This document shows positions 42,316 through 51,736 of a DNA stretch of 64,000 nt, in pieces (the first letter of the stretch is position 1; the number at the start of each line of letters is the position of its first letter). This DNA comes from Turneriella parva DSM 21527 (lineage in GTDB: Bacteria > Spirochaetota > Leptospiria > Turneriellales > Turneriellaceae). The translations under genes and the position numbers were made by a program. The stretch is taken from contig NC_018020.1 of NCBI RefSeq assembly GCF_000266885.1, forward strand, positions 2,170,001-2,234,000, written 5' to 3'. Below the pieces are notes generated by a model that saw nothing but the letters and a program-made list of their open reading frames with translations, did no database searches and was not told the origin of the DNA.

Positions 42316-43196
42316 GGCGACGGATTTTCTGCCAGGCGAAGAAGGTATTTACCGTACTCGATCTTTTCGAGCGGCTTCGCCAGTTTGATCAGCTGCTCGC
42401 GGTCGATGTACTTTTTGATATAAGCGATTTCTTCGATACACGCAACCTTCAAAGCCTGCCGCTTCTCGATGAGGCTGACAAAGTGCCCCGCGTCGAGCAA
42501 CGAATCATGGGTGCCGGTATCGAGCCAGGCATAACCGCGGCCCATGATGTTCACGCGCAGCCGTTTTTGTTCGAGAAATACCCTGTTGAGGTCGGTAATT
42601 TCAAGTTCGCCGCGGGCCGAAGGTTTTAAGCGTTTCGCTTCTGCCACGACGCTGTTGTCGTAAAAATAGAGCCCGACAACCGCATAGTTGCTCTTGGGTT
42701 TGGCAGGTTTTTCTTCGATAGAAAGCGCGTTGAAGTTCTTATCGAATTCGACCACCCCATAACGCTCAGGGTCATGCACAGGGTATGCGAAAACTTCGGC
42801 GCCGCCCTCGCGTTCGGTACGGTTCGCGGCCGCGGTGAGAAGTTCGGTAAGGTGGTGGCCGTGAAAGATGTTGTCTCCCAAAACCAGCGCCGCCGCGTCG
42901 TTGCCGATAAAGTCTGCGCCGATGATAAAGGCCTGGGCGAGCCCGTCGGGCGAGGGCTGCTCCGCATAACTGAATTTGAGACCGAGCTCTTCGCCCGAGC
43001 CCAACAGCTCGCGAAAGCGCGGCAGATCATGCGGCGTCGAGATGATGAGAATTTCGCGAATGCCCGCGAGCATCAGCGCAGACAGCGGGTAATAGATCAT
43101 CGGTTTGTCATAGATCGGCATCAGCTGCTTCGAGATAACGCGCGTCACCGGGTAGAGGCGCGTGCCCGACCCGCCGGCAAGAATGATACCCTTCAT
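42306..43196 (-). CDS. rmlA: glucose-1-phosphate thymidylyltransferase
   Basis: A 296-residue nucleotidyltransferase making dTDP-glucose from dTTP and glucose-1-phosphate, the first step to dTDP-rhamnose. It opens [19 protein letters not shown] (the GGxGTRL nucleotide loop), continues with the [13 protein letters not shown] Lys-containing motif, [19 protein letters not shown] (metal-binding Asp) and [19 protein letters not shown]. It is the first of four overlapping genes rmlA-rmlC-rmlD-rmlB, and overlaps by four bases the membrane-protein gene before it (ATGA). Confidence 0.9.
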   Translation of the reverse strand: MKGIILAGGSGTRLYPVTRVISKQLMPIYDKPMIYYPLSALMLAGIREILIISTPHDLPRFRELLGSGEELGLKFSYAEQPSPDGLAQAFIIGADFIGNDAAALVLGDNIFHGHHLTELLTAAANRTEREGGAEVFAYPVHDPERYGVVEFDKNFNALSIEEKPAKPKSNYAVVGLYFYDNSVVAEAKRLKPSARGELEITDLNRVFLEQKRLRVNIMGRGYAWLDTGTHDSLLDAGHFVSLIEKRQALKVACIEEIAYIKKYIDREQLIKLAKPLEKIEYGKYLLRLAENPSPWS

Positions 43197-43666
43197 TTGT
43201 GTTTCCCTTTCTTGGCGGGTGCCCGTTTCGGCGCCGGCTTCACAGAGGCAGGGGCCACCGCGACGGGCAGCTGTTGGTTTGTGCTGTGTTTAAGCTTACG
43301 TGTCTGCGCGTATGTCAGGCCCGCGAACGCCGCGATAATGCCCAAAGCCAGCAACACCGCGATATAAAGAAAACGGATGCGCTCGGCAGCGACGCGTTCT
43401 GCGTTTCGCCGGTAAGATTCTTCAATAAGCCAGAACAGGCGCTGCTCAGATGCCGGGTGCGCTTTCTTGAAAGCGGTGGTGATCTTCTGCAGGTCTTCGT
43501 CGCTGAACGCTGCCATCTGCGCGCGTGCGCGGCCGGTCTCTGCCGCGAAAAACTTCTGCGTCTCAGCAGCCAGACTTTCAGGCAATACATCCACATCAAA
43601 ATCTGCGGCATTGGCAGCCGAGGCAGAGAGAAAAAGCACGAGCAGGATTTTATTCGTCATGTTCAT
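43193..43666 (-). CDS. secreted/membrane protein of unknown function beside ccmC
   Basis: About 157 residues from the ATG at 43666, with an alternative ATG two codons later and an open frame to 43720. A signal peptide ([14 protein letters not shown]) is followed by a helical, charged domain ([40 protein letters not shown]), one membrane segment ([22 protein letters not shown]) and a Pro/Ala/Lys-rich tail ending KKGKHK. It overlaps the end of ccmC by about 17 bases, so it may be a CcmD-like partner of longer form; that is inference from position. The basic tail would lie in the cytoplasm. No family is recognised. Confidence 0.6.
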   Translation of the reverse strand: MNMTNKILLVLFLSASAANAADFDVDVLPESLAAETQKFFAAETGRARAQMAAFSDEDLQKITTAFKKAHPASEQRLFWLIEESYRRNAERVAAERIRFLYIAVLLALGIIAAFAGLTYAQTRKLKHSTNQQLPVAVAPASVKPAPKRAPAKKGKHK

Positions 43667-44318
43667 TGTAGACCGTCCAGGCAGTTTCAAACCGAAACTT
43701 TGCAACCAGAATGCAGACAAAGAGCAGGCTGAAAGCAGAAAAATTGAGCCAAAAGGCGCGCCGCATCATGGGATCGAGAACTCCACCGCCGGCCTTTTGC
43801 ACAAACACAGGCCCCGGATGCGACGCGGTTTTCCAGATATAGATCGCAGCCACAACCAGCACGGCATTTGCCAGTGCCAGCAAGGCGAGCACGGCGCCGA
43901 TGCGCGCGCCTTTTTCAAAATCCTGAATGGTTGCGCGCAGCAGAATGTAGCCGTTATACATCATCCACATGACAAAAAAAGAAATCAGGCGCTCGTCGCC
44001 CCAGTTCCAATACGTGCCCCAGACCGGTTTTGCCCACAGCGGGCCCGTGACAAGCACCGTCGTCGTGAATGCCCAGCCCGTCTTGATAAACGCCCGCGCC
44101 CAGGCGTCGTCGGCCATGCGGCGCGATTTCAGGTAGCGTATGCTCATGAGAGCGCCACCGATGAAGGCGACGAAAGATACCCAAACGAGTGGTACATGAA
44201 AATAGAAGATACGCTGCACGTTACCCTGCATCGCGTCGGCCGGGGCTGCAATGAGCGCACTATGCGCTGCATAGGCACCGACGGCGAATGTAATTACAAG
44301 CAGCAGGTAATACAGCAT
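43650..44318 (-). CDS. ccmC: haem exporter/cytochrome c assembly protein CcmC-like
   Basis: A 222-residue inner-membrane protein of the CcmC/CcsA family, which presents haem at the periplasmic face during cytochrome c maturation. Six hydrophobic segments are visible. The tryptophan-rich WGTYWNWGDERLISFFVMWMMY is the WWD-like motif (about residues 103-124), and HVPLVWVSF near residue 41 and HPGP near 168 supply the conserved His. The presence of ccmC without ccmA, B, E, F in this stretch suggests that the other genes are elsewhere. It starts nine bases after mtnA and overlaps a small membrane-protein gene. Confidence 0.85.
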   Translation of the reverse strand: MLYYLLLVITFAVGAYAAHSALIAAPADAMQGNVQRIFYFHVPLVWVSFVAFIGGALMSIRYLKSRRMADDAWARAFIKTGWAFTTTVLVTGPLWAKPVWGTYWNWGDERLISFFVMWMMYNGYILLRATIQDFEKGARIGAVLALLALANAVLVVAAIYIWKTASHPGPVFVQKAGGGVLDPMMRRAFWLNFSAFSLLFVCILVAKFRFETAWTVYNEHDE

Positions 44319-44327
44319 GCGTCTGAA

Positions 44328-45368
44328 CTATTCGAGCGTTTCGTCTTCTGAAAAAATAGCGGTAATGTTGACCTGCGGTGTGACGTCGAAGCTGTAGTTG
44401 ACCACGGGTACTTTGGGGGCGATGACGCGGCCTGCGATCTCGAGCACTTCGACTGCAGCACGTTCTTCGACGACAATCTTGTCGCCGTTCTCAATCTTGT
44501 TATCGAAAGTTGATTTGGGCGCGACGACAAAAAACGGAATGCGGTGTGCTTTTGCCAGCACCGAAAGCGAATATGTACCGATCTTGTTCGCGACGTCGCC
44601 GTTAGCCGCGATGCGGTCGGCGCCGACAAAAACAGCATCGATCATTTTCTTCTGCATCAGGTACGCGGCCTGAGAGTCGACGGTGAGCGTCACAGGAATC
44701 TTGTCTTTCAGAAGTTCAAAGGCGGTCAGGCGCGAACCTTGCAGATAGGGCCGGGTCTCATCTGCGTAGACCATGTTGATTTTGCTCTTTTCATGCAGCA
44801 CGCGAATGGCGCCGAGCGCAGTGCCGATGCCACCCGTTGCCAGCGAGCCGGTGTTACAATGCGTCAGAATATTATATTTTTCTTTCGGGTATTTCGTGAG
44901 CAGATATTTCACCGCGTTGTTCGACATTTTGAGGCAGCGTTCTGCATCATCGTTGTGAATTTCGAGGGCTTTTTCGTAAAGTGCGAGCAAAAGCTTCAGG
45001 TGTGCATCTTTTGCCTTTGAAGGTTCGCCCGCAAAAAACGGAGTCGCCACCTGAAGCATCTGTTCGGTCGCCCACATGAGGTTCACGGCCGTTGGGCGCG
45101 CAGCATCGAGTTGCTGTTTTTGTTTCTTCAGCAGGTCAAGGGTCAGCTTCTTGTTCTTTTTCGACGCTTCCCAGGCGGTGAGGTACATACCATAGGCTGC
45201 ACTGATGCCAATCGCAGGTGCGCCGCGAACGACCATGTCTTTGATCGCTTTGGCGACATCGGCCCCGTTTGAGCAGACGACATAGTCGAGCTTGTGCGGC
45301 AGCAGTTTCTGGTTAAGCAGCTGAATCTTGTCGCGGGCTGCCTTGATAAAAGAGAGATTCGTCTTCAT
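44328..45368 (-). CDS. mtnA: S-methyl-5-thioribose-1-phosphate isomerase
   Basis: A 346-residue aldose-ketose isomerase of the methionine salvage pathway that turns methylthioribose-1-phosphate into methylthioribulose-1-phosphate. MVVRGAPAIGISAAYGMYL, NLMWATEQMLQ, NILTHCNTGSLATGGIGTALG (catalytic Cys), VYADETRPYLQGSRLTAFEL and DAVFVGADRIAANGDVANKIGTY (catalytic Asp) are the family motifs, and the order is normal. An eIF2B-alpha-like fold is expected. No other salvage gene is nearby. It is in the minus-strand series between lysS and ccmC; 74 bases separate it from lysS. Confidence 0.9.
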   Translation of the reverse strand: MKTNLSFIKAARDKIQLLNQKLLPHKLDYVVCSNGADVAKAIKDMVVRGAPAIGISAAYGMYLTAWEASKKNKKLTLDLLKKQKQQLDAARPTAVNLMWATEQMLQVATPFFAGEPSKAKDAHLKLLLALYEKALEIHNDDAERCLKMSNNAVKYLLTKYPKEKYNILTHCNTGSLATGGIGTALGAIRVLHEKSKINMVYADETRPYLQGSRLTAFELLKDKIPVTLTVDSQAAYLMQKKMIDAVFVGADRIAANGDVANKIGTYSLSVLAKAHRIPFFVVAPKSTFDNKIENGDKIVVEERAAVEVLEIAGRVIAPKVPVVNYSFDVTPQVNITAIFSEDETLE

Positions 45369-45442
45369 GGTCTTTCCTGAATGTTGTTTATATTTTTGTT
45401 TTTTCTATTGTTGCGCTGGTCATTGCCCTTGCTTTCCGCAGC

Positions 45443-47014
45443 TTAGTCTGCCCCTTCGTGCCGTAGTGGCCTCAGCAATGGAAACAATATAACGTCTTTG
45501 ATGCTCGCCTTGTTGGCGAAAAGCATGACGAGGCGGTCGATGCCGAGGCCGAGCCCGCCGGTGGGTGGCATACCGACTTTCAGCGCTGTCACAAAATCGT
45601 CATCGGTGGCCATCGTTTCTTCAGCTCCACTCGCCTTCTGTGCTGCCTGTTCGCTGAAGCGCCGGTCTTGTTCGAGCGGGTCGTTCAGCTCACTGAACGC
45701 GTTGCCCATCTCGCGCCCGGTGATATACGGTTCAAAGCGTTCGACCAGATGTGGGTTGCCGGGAATCGACTTTGCAAGCGGCGATATCGCCTTGGGGTAG
45801 TGCATGACGATCGTCGGCTGAATCAGGTTCGGCTCGACTTTTTCCGAGAAGACAAGGTCGACGACCTCCCAGAAAGTGTGCAGGGCTTCGGCTTTGAGCC
45901 CGATCGAAGCAGCCATCTTTTTGGCCTCAGCAGCCGACGGGTTTTCATCGCCGAGAAATTTTTCAAAATCAAGACCGGTTGCCTCTTTGATACTTTCGAG
46001 GTAGCCGATGCGCTTCCAGGGTTTTTTGAGCGAAATGGTTGCGTTGCCGTAGGGCAGCTCGGTCGAGCCGATGAGTTTAGTCGCAAGTGACTCGAATATA
46101 TCTTCGGTCAGCTGCATCATCGTGTTGTAGTCCGCGTAGGCCTGGTAAATTTCAATCATCGTGAACTCAGGGTTATGCTTTGTGCTAATGCCTTCGTTAC
46201 GAAAGTTGCGGTTCATCTCGAAAACTTTTTCGTAGCCGCCGACGATCAGGCGCTTCAGATACAGTTCGGGGGCTATCCTCATATAGAGGTCGATGTCGAG
46301 CGCGTTATGGTGCGTCGTGAACGGGCGCGCCGCTGCGCCAGAGGCGATCGCCTGCATCATCGGCGTTTCAACTTCCATGAAGCCGCGGCGATGCAGCAAA
46401 TCGCGTATTTCGCGCAAGATGGCCGAGCGTAACGCAAAGGTTGCGCGCGCATCGGCATTGACCGCGAGATCAATATAACGCTGCCGGTAACGCAGCTCAA
46501 TGTCGCTGATGCCGTCGTAAGTCTCGCCGTCTTTTTCTTTCACGACCGGCAATGGGTGCAGGTTTTTTGCGAGCATGGTGAGTTCGTCGGCGTGAATGCT
46601 CGGTTCACCCGTCTTCGTGCGAAAGGGTTTGCCGCGAATTCCGATGATGTCGCCGAGGTCGAGCTGGCGCAAGACAAAATAGTCATTCTCGTTCAGAGTC
46701 TTGTTGCCCGCATAAAGCTGAATGCGCCCGCTCTGGTCTTGAATCTGCAAGAATTGCGCTTTGCCCATGTCGCGAATTGCCACCACGCGGCCGGCAGTCG
46801 CGACTGGGGCGACGCCTTCGGTGGGGGTGAGATCATTGTTCGCCCCGAAGTGAGTCTTTCTGATCTGTGCGATTTCTTCTTTATCAGTGAACCGGACGGG
46901 GTAGGGGTCGATACCGTGGGCTATCAATGCATTCAGCTTGCCGAGTCGCTGCGCCGCCAGCTGGCTGAGGTCTGCCTCGGTTGATTCAGGGGGGGTGCCG
47001 GGCGATTCGCTCAT
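45443..47014 (-). CDS. lysS: lysyl-tRNA synthetase, class II
   Basis: About 523 residues from the ATG at 47014; the open frame runs to 47041. It charges tRNA-Lys. The N-terminal OB-fold anticodon domain has GRVVAIRDMGKAQFLQIQDQ and the class II core has RYIDLAVNADARATFALRS (motif 1 region), FRNEGISTKHNPEFTMIEIY (motif 2) and GLGLGIDRLVMLFAN (motif 3). The first 25 residues are acidic and disordered. It follows the unknown 505-residue protein gene by 57 bases on the same strand, and may be in the same transcript as lolA-like and AsmA-like genes. Confidence 0.9.
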   Translation of the reverse strand: MSESPGTPPESTEADLSQLAAQRLGKLNALIAHGIDPYPVRFTDKEEIAQIRKTHFGANNDLTPTEGVAPVATAGRVVAIRDMGKAQFLQIQDQSGRIQLYAGNKTLNENDYFVLRQLDLGDIIGIRGKPFRTKTGEPSIHADELTMLAKNLHPLPVVKEKDGETYDGISDIELRYRQRYIDLAVNADARATFALRSAILREIRDLLHRRGFMEVETPMMQAIASGAAARPFTTHHNALDIDLYMRIAPELYLKRLIVGGYEKVFEMNRNFRNEGISTKHNPEFTMIEIYQAYADYNTMMQLTEDIFESLATKLIGSTELPYGNATISLKKPWKRIGYLESIKEATGLDFEKFLGDENPSAAEAKKMAASIGLKAEALHTFWEVVDLVFSEKVEPNLIQPTIVMHYPKAISPLAKSIPGNPHLVERFEPYITGREMGNAFSELNDPLEQDRRFSEQAAQKASGAEETMATDDDFVTALKVGMPPTGGLGLGIDRLVMLFANKASIKDVILFPLLRPLRHEGAD

Positions 47015-47071
47015 TAGGGCCAGAAACCGGTATTTTGACACCCTGTAAAGGCATGCGCCCCTGCCTCGGGC

Positions 47072-48589
47072 CTAACGGGGGTCTTGCGATTTGGCGATTT
47101 GAATCGGCAAATAGAAGAAGTCTTGCCCCAGAAAGCGCAGTATTTTGACGTGATAAATGTAGGATATCTCACTTTCTACCAGGTGCCCGAGTGTTTTGAC
47201 ATCGTGTATGTTCAATGCCCGCAGCAAAACTGGATCTTTTTTAATCTTCAAGAGTAGCCGAAGCTGGTGTTCTTGCCATTCGCTGCGAATCGAGTCAAGC
47301 AGGCGATCGTAGGCGACATAACTATTGCGTTCGGTGCGCGGTACCTGCGTATAGACGTTTTCGTCCCACCAGTCTTTGAGCACATATTTGACGTACTCGA
47401 ATGGCAGCTCGCGCACCATTTGGTTGCGTTTCAGGTGTCGGTGCACGTACCCGGTTCTGCCGACGCGCATAAAGTGAGTGCATACTTTGATGAAGAATAC
47501 CGGACCGAAATGGTACAGAAAGAAGTTCTGGTCGTTTTCGTCGAGATTCGTCTGCTGCATCAGCAGGGTGTCGCGCGTGAACTGAAAATAACTGTGCAGA
47601 AATACCAGGTATTCACCCACGCGGTCTTTGTTGCGGGCTGCCGAAATGAACTTTCTGATGATATCTTGCCGCAGAGCATCGTCTTCTGCGCCCAAATGCG
47701 TTTCGACATAGATCGAACGCCTGACTTTCGCCTCTTCAATATCGTAGCGTGACTGGTTGATTTCGAGCACGTACGCGTGTGTCTGGTTGAAATGTTCGGT
47801 GCCCCGTGTGTCGAGCAGGTAAGGCGACTTAACCGCAGTGTCACGAATTTCTTTCGGTGGTTCTGCGGCGCGCGCGCGCGTTTCAGTGCGCTGCGACTGG
47901 GGTACAAACCCTTCGATAATTTCTGCGAGGTCTTCTCTGAATATCGCCGAATAGGTATAAGATATCTGGTTGGTATAGTGGCCCTTGACGCTTACTTTGC
48001 CGCCGACCGTCTGTTCAGAATCGAGTTTCAGCAGATAACCTAGGCGGCGCAGCAGCAGGTTGGTGAGGTTACAGAGATCGATTCGCGGATACACCCTGTA
48101 TGTGAGCAGCTGCTCCATAAAATGCTTTTCGGCGTTTGACACGTTCATCGCCTCAAACAGGTTCGCGAGTTTCCACCAGTGTTCAATGACTGCCGTATTG
48201 AATTCGCGGATGATCTCATATGACCTGATGAGTTTTGCGAATTCGATTTTCGGTTCTTCGATATCGGCGTCGCTGAAGTGATTATAATATTCGCGGTTGG
48301 CTGTCGTGTCGAGTGATCGCGCCGAAAGCTCTGACTCAACGTTGCTGTAGAGCCGCATGATCGCCACGAGCGCCGAGTCAATTTCTTTGATATTCTTGTT
48401 GATATCTTTGCGGGTTTCTGGTGGTGCAGTCGACAGAAATTTCTGAATATTATCTGCGTTGACGAGATGCGCTTCGAGTCCCTTGAGAAATCCCCCTTTG
48501 AATGGCAACAGGTGTTTTGCCGCTTCTGCAGAGTCGGCAGCGTTTACACCGTCGTAGTTAAACTCGGGCTGGTATGAGAAGGTAGCCAT
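47072..48589 (-). CDS. conserved-looking cytoplasmic protein of unknown function
   Basis: A 505-residue protein with no signal peptide or membrane segment, rich in charged residues and long helices (REYYNHFSDADIEEPKIEF, IREFNTAVIEHWWKLANLFE), with a break of low complexity near residue 230-260 (QRTETRARAAEPPKEIRD) and a second helical half (DIIRKFISAARNKDRVGEYL, FVYHLHF-like YHFGPVFFIKVCTHFMRVG). No motif was recognised. Its ATG has a good AAGGA site. It sits 17 bases after the AsmA-like gene and before lysS, so it may serve envelope biogenesis or a scaffold role; this is inference from neighbours only. Confidence 0.65.
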   Translation of the reverse strand: MATFSYQPEFNYDGVNAADSAEAAKHLLPFKGGFLKGLEAHLVNADNIQKFLSTAPPETRKDINKNIKEIDSALVAIMRLYSNVESELSARSLDTTANREYYNHFSDADIEEPKIEFAKLIRSYEIIREFNTAVIEHWWKLANLFEAMNVSNAEKHFMEQLLTYRVYPRIDLCNLTNLLLRRLGYLLKLDSEQTVGGKVSVKGHYTNQISYTYSAIFREDLAEIIEGFVPQSQRTETRARAAEPPKEIRDTAVKSPYLLDTRGTEHFNQTHAYVLEINQSRYDIEEAKVRRSIYVETHLGAEDDALRQDIIRKFISAARNKDRVGEYLVFLHSYFQFTRDTLLMQQTNLDENDQNFFLYHFGPVFFIKVCTHFMRVGRTGYVHRHLKRNQMVRELPFEYVKYVLKDWWDENVYTQVPRTERNSYVAYDRLLDSIRSEWQEHQLRLLLKIKKDPVLLRALNIHDVKTLGHLVESEISYIYHVKILRFLGQDFFYLPIQIAKSQDPR

Positions 48590-48606
48590 TTATCCTTCTC
48601 GTCGGG

Positions 48607-51600
48607 TCAGCTGCCGGGAGACGATGCCGGCGCGCGGTACGTGCTCGCTTCGTTCGAAATGCGCTGAAAAAATTCTGGAATATTGATGCGCCGGTTCTTG
48701 ATCTCGTCGGGCGAGAAGAATATGGTGCCCACCGCCCCCTTTTTGATAGGGATATCAGAATAGACAAAGCCGTCGCGCAGTTCGATATCAATCTTGCGTG
48801 GTATCGCGGTATTCGTCGCGACAGAATTGATCAGGTCAGATTGTTTCGGTTTGACGGCTTTCATCACAGCTTCGGCAAATTCGGGGCCGATGCGAAATAT
48901 CGAGAGATAGCCATTAAGATTTTCAACAGGCTTGTCGAGCCGGTTACCAGTCAGCAAGATATCAATCCGCAATTTGCCGTCGGTAATTGTGTCGGCCTTC
49001 TCTTTCAGCATCAGCGGTTTCAGGTCGATGTCTTTCACCTGAATCGTTGACGAGTATTCCATTTCGCTCGGCCTGAGCCGGCCGAGGTTAAAGAGCGTGT
49101 CTGAAATGGTCACCACGCCATTCAGCGTGTAGAGTTGCAAAACAGGCATGACGAAGACATTGTCTTTGTATTCCATCGAAGCGCCGATTGCAGGGTATTT
49201 ACCCCGCGAATAGATTAGGTTAAGCCATTCTCTGCTGTTATTCGGGTCGGGTATCTCAATATTTTCAATCGTGAAGTTATAAGCGCGGTTGAAGTTATAA
49301 TTCTTGATGATACGTTCTTTGTTGCCCGCCCGCAGGTTCAGCGTCTTTTTGAGTTTCAGGTCGTGCTTGAACGGAAAGTCAAGGTTCACCTTGTGCACTT
49401 TGACTTTTGGGTTGCGAAAACTCAACGCGTCGATCTTGACGAGGCCATTGACCAGGTTTCCCTTTGCTGTGCCGGCAATCGAAAACAAGCCTACCAGAAA
49501 CGTGTCATCGAGAATTTCGCTCTCTTGTGTGCGCGCCAGTTCGACTTTGTACTTGAGATCGGGTGTTTTTACTGCCGCGCGCTGCTTCTTGCCTGTGACC
49601 GGGTCTTCGACCACCTCGCTGCCGTCTTTCAGCTCGCCGCTCGCGCTGATGCTGAGCGCCTTTCTGAGCCCAGTAATCGTGAACTGGTCGAGGTAAGTGT
49701 AGGGCGGCGCCATGCGCGCCTTCGCCTTGATCTGAATGTCGTCGACGTGTACGTCGGGCAGGGCAATCTGCGTGACGTGCTGAATCTGCTGCTCTCTGCC
49801 TGAAATCGTTACGTTGGTTTCACCGTCTGCCCGCAGTGTGCGGCCAGGGTTTACTGTCTTGATGAGCCCGCCGATCTGCTCCTGAAGGCCCGCAGGCATT
49901 GTCCCGATCAGTTCTTTGAACGACACGATGAGAGAATCGAGCTGGTATTTGATATTTATCGAGTCCGCTTTTTCAACGTGCACCTGCGATTTCAGGTCAA
50001 CGGCAGTTGCGTATTCTTTGTCTTTGTCGGTGAAACTGATGACTGGCAGGTCGATCGTGGTGTTCTTGAAATCTTCGCTGCTTTTGACGCTTCCCTTGGC
50101 GTTAAAGTCGATGCGGTTAACCCCCGATCTGCCTCGGTCGACGAAATAATGCAGCTCGGGTGAATAGACGCGCAGATTAATTGCCAGATTCTGCGGTGAC
50201 TCGCCGCTGGCATTGAATGTTGTGTTGATAGTGCCCGTAGCGGCGCCAGCAGAAAAGGGAGCAATGTTCAGGCCTTTGAGATAAAAAGCTGCCTGCGTCT
50301 TGCGGTCAGCCGCGAGTTTCGCATCGAGCCCGAGGCCTGCACCGTTCAGATTGCCCCTGACTTTCAGCTCGGCAGTTTTCACAGGCAGGGGCTTGAGCGA
50401 CTGGTCGATATCGGCGGCATGGTCGATCTCGAGGTTCGGTATCGAAACATAGACGCTGCCGGCGCGCACTGCTACCCGTTCGAGCTTCAGCCCACCCTGG
50501 TCTTCGATCTTGTTCCCCTGAATCGAGACGCGCGTTGGCTTAACCGAGAAGAAGCCTGAGAACGCGGGGTCGCGCTTAGACGTCAGGTGCGACACGACCT
50601 CGTGAATTTTGCCGAGATTCACGCGTGACGCGGTCGTTTCAATTTTGATGCTGCGGCCTGGCTTCAGCAGTTTTTCGCCTGTTCCCGTGAGGGCAAGCAG
50701 CGTATCGCGCAAGAATTCGATATTGAAGTCTTCGATCTTGAGACGGTCTTCTTTCGCTTCGTAGTCGATTTTATGGCCCAATCTGAACGGCAGGTTCTGC
50801 GCTTTGCCCCTGCCGAGTGCCACGGGAAAAGTATCGTTACCGAAATTCATGCGCGAAACAAATTCGGGTTTTTTCGACTGCCCGTCGTAGAAGAGCAACC
50901 AGAAGAGATCAAGGTTCGATCTCACCGAGGCGGCCGCGCCCTCGTAGTCAATGGCAACAGACTTTTGCGGGTTCAGCTGTATCGCGAATGTGTTCAGCAG
51001 TGCAACCATCGCCGCGATGTCGTTCGTCTTGATCTTGCTGAAATCATTTGTCAGCAGCGAAGTCACAAAATGAAAATTCTTCAGGTGCGCGTATTGTTTA
51101 TTCTTGTTGGTCTTGTCGCGTGCGTCAAGGGTGAAGTTAAAATTCTGCAGGGCGATGCGCGCGAATATCTGCACATCGAAAAACCACGATACCACGCCAT
51201 CACCTGGCTCTTTGGCGGCTTCTTCTTCTTTTTCTCTCTCGGGTTTTTCTTCACCCGGTTTGGCCAGTGCCGCAGCATTGAATATATTGTTCTTCTGTTC
51301 GAGAAAAATCTCGGTATCTTTCAGCGAGAATTCATGTATGCCGAATTTGCCGCGAAAAAAGCCGAAAACATTATAGAGAAGATTGAGCTCGCCGGCTTTC
51401 AGAATCGGGGTGTCGCTATAACCTTCGGGAGCGTGCACGACGACATTACGAAACTGAAACCCGGTAAAAAGAGAGGTCTTCGCGACGGTAACCTCGAGCC
51501 GGCCGTTGGTCGATTTGGCAAATGTGTCGATAATCACCGGCTGCAAGAATGCCGGGCGCATCACGTAATTATACGCAATAACGATGCCCACAATCACCAC

Positions 51601-51696
51601 CGCGACGGTGTAGCGCAAGACGCGCAGAATCTGGCTCAGACGGCCGGTTTTGCTTTTAACTTCGGGGGTTAGGCTACCGTCGGGAAACTCATTCAT
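48607..51696 (-). CDS. AsmA-like membrane-anchored protein
   Basis: A 1029-residue protein with a short cytosolic N-terminus, one membrane segment (VLRYTVAVVIVGIVIAYNYVM, about 26-46) and a long periplasmic region. The start of the periplasmic part (GRLEVTVAKTSLFTGFQFRNVVVHAPEG) and the repeated short strands are typical of AsmA-like proteins, a group now linked to lipid transport between inner and outer membrane (bridge-like, related to TamB/YhdP). A Glu/Lys-rich low-complexity loop lies at about residues 147-167. It lies 40 bases after the lolA-like gene. A role in moving lipids to the outer membrane is inference. Confidence 0.75.
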   Translation of the reverse strand: MNEFPDGSLTPEVKSKTGRLSQILRVLRYTVAVVIVGIVIAYNYVMRPAFLQPVIIDTFAKSTNGRLEVTVAKTSLFTGFQFRNVVVHAPEGYSDTPILKAGELNLLYNVFGFFRGKFGIHEFSLKDTEIFLEQKNNIFNAAALAKPGEEKPEREKEEEAAKEPGDGVVSWFFDVQIFARIALQNFNFTLDARDKTNKNKQYAHLKNFHFVTSLLTNDFSKIKTNDIAAMVALLNTFAIQLNPQKSVAIDYEGAAASVRSNLDLFWLLFYDGQSKKPEFVSRMNFGNDTFPVALGRGKAQNLPFRLGHKIDYEAKEDRLKIEDFNIEFLRDTLLALTGTGEKLLKPGRSIKIETTASRVNLGKIHEVVSHLTSKRDPAFSGFFSVKPTRVSIQGNKIEDQGGLKLERVAVRAGSVYVSIPNLEIDHAADIDQSLKPLPVKTAELKVRGNLNGAGLGLDAKLAADRKTQAAFYLKGLNIAPFSAGAATGTINTTFNASGESPQNLAINLRVYSPELHYFVDRGRSGVNRIDFNAKGSVKSSEDFKNTTIDLPVISFTDKDKEYATAVDLKSQVHVEKADSINIKYQLDSLIVSFKELIGTMPAGLQEQIGGLIKTVNPGRTLRADGETNVTISGREQQIQHVTQIALPDVHVDDIQIKAKARMAPPYTYLDQFTITGLRKALSISASGELKDGSEVVEDPVTGKKQRAAVKTPDLKYKVELARTQESEILDDTFLVGLFSIAGTAKGNLVNGLVKIDALSFRNPKVKVHKVNLDFPFKHDLKLKKTLNLRAGNKERIIKNYNFNRAYNFTIENIEIPDPNNSREWLNLIYSRGKYPAIGASMEYKDNVFVMPVLQLYTLNGVVTISDTLFNLGRLRPSEMEYSSTIQVKDIDLKPLMLKEKADTITDGKLRIDILLTGNRLDKPVENLNGYLSIFRIGPEFAEAVMKAVKPKQSDLINSVATNTAIPRKIDIELRDGFVYSDIPIKKGAVGTIFFSPDEIKNRRINIPEFFQRISNEASTYRAPASSPGS

Positions 51697-51736
51697 CAGG
51701 TTTGTGGTTTCATGGACTTAGCACGGGTACAGGCGG

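Noticed and set aside
43467-44351. Plus-strand open frame of 294 codons opposite ccmC
   Set aside because: Antisense to ccmC and the neighbouring membrane-protein gene, Arg/His rich, no family resemblance.
50773-51672. Plus-strand open frame of 299 codons opposite the AsmA-like gene
   Set aside because: It is the reverse of the well-supported AsmA-like N-terminal region; composition is biased and no motif is seen.
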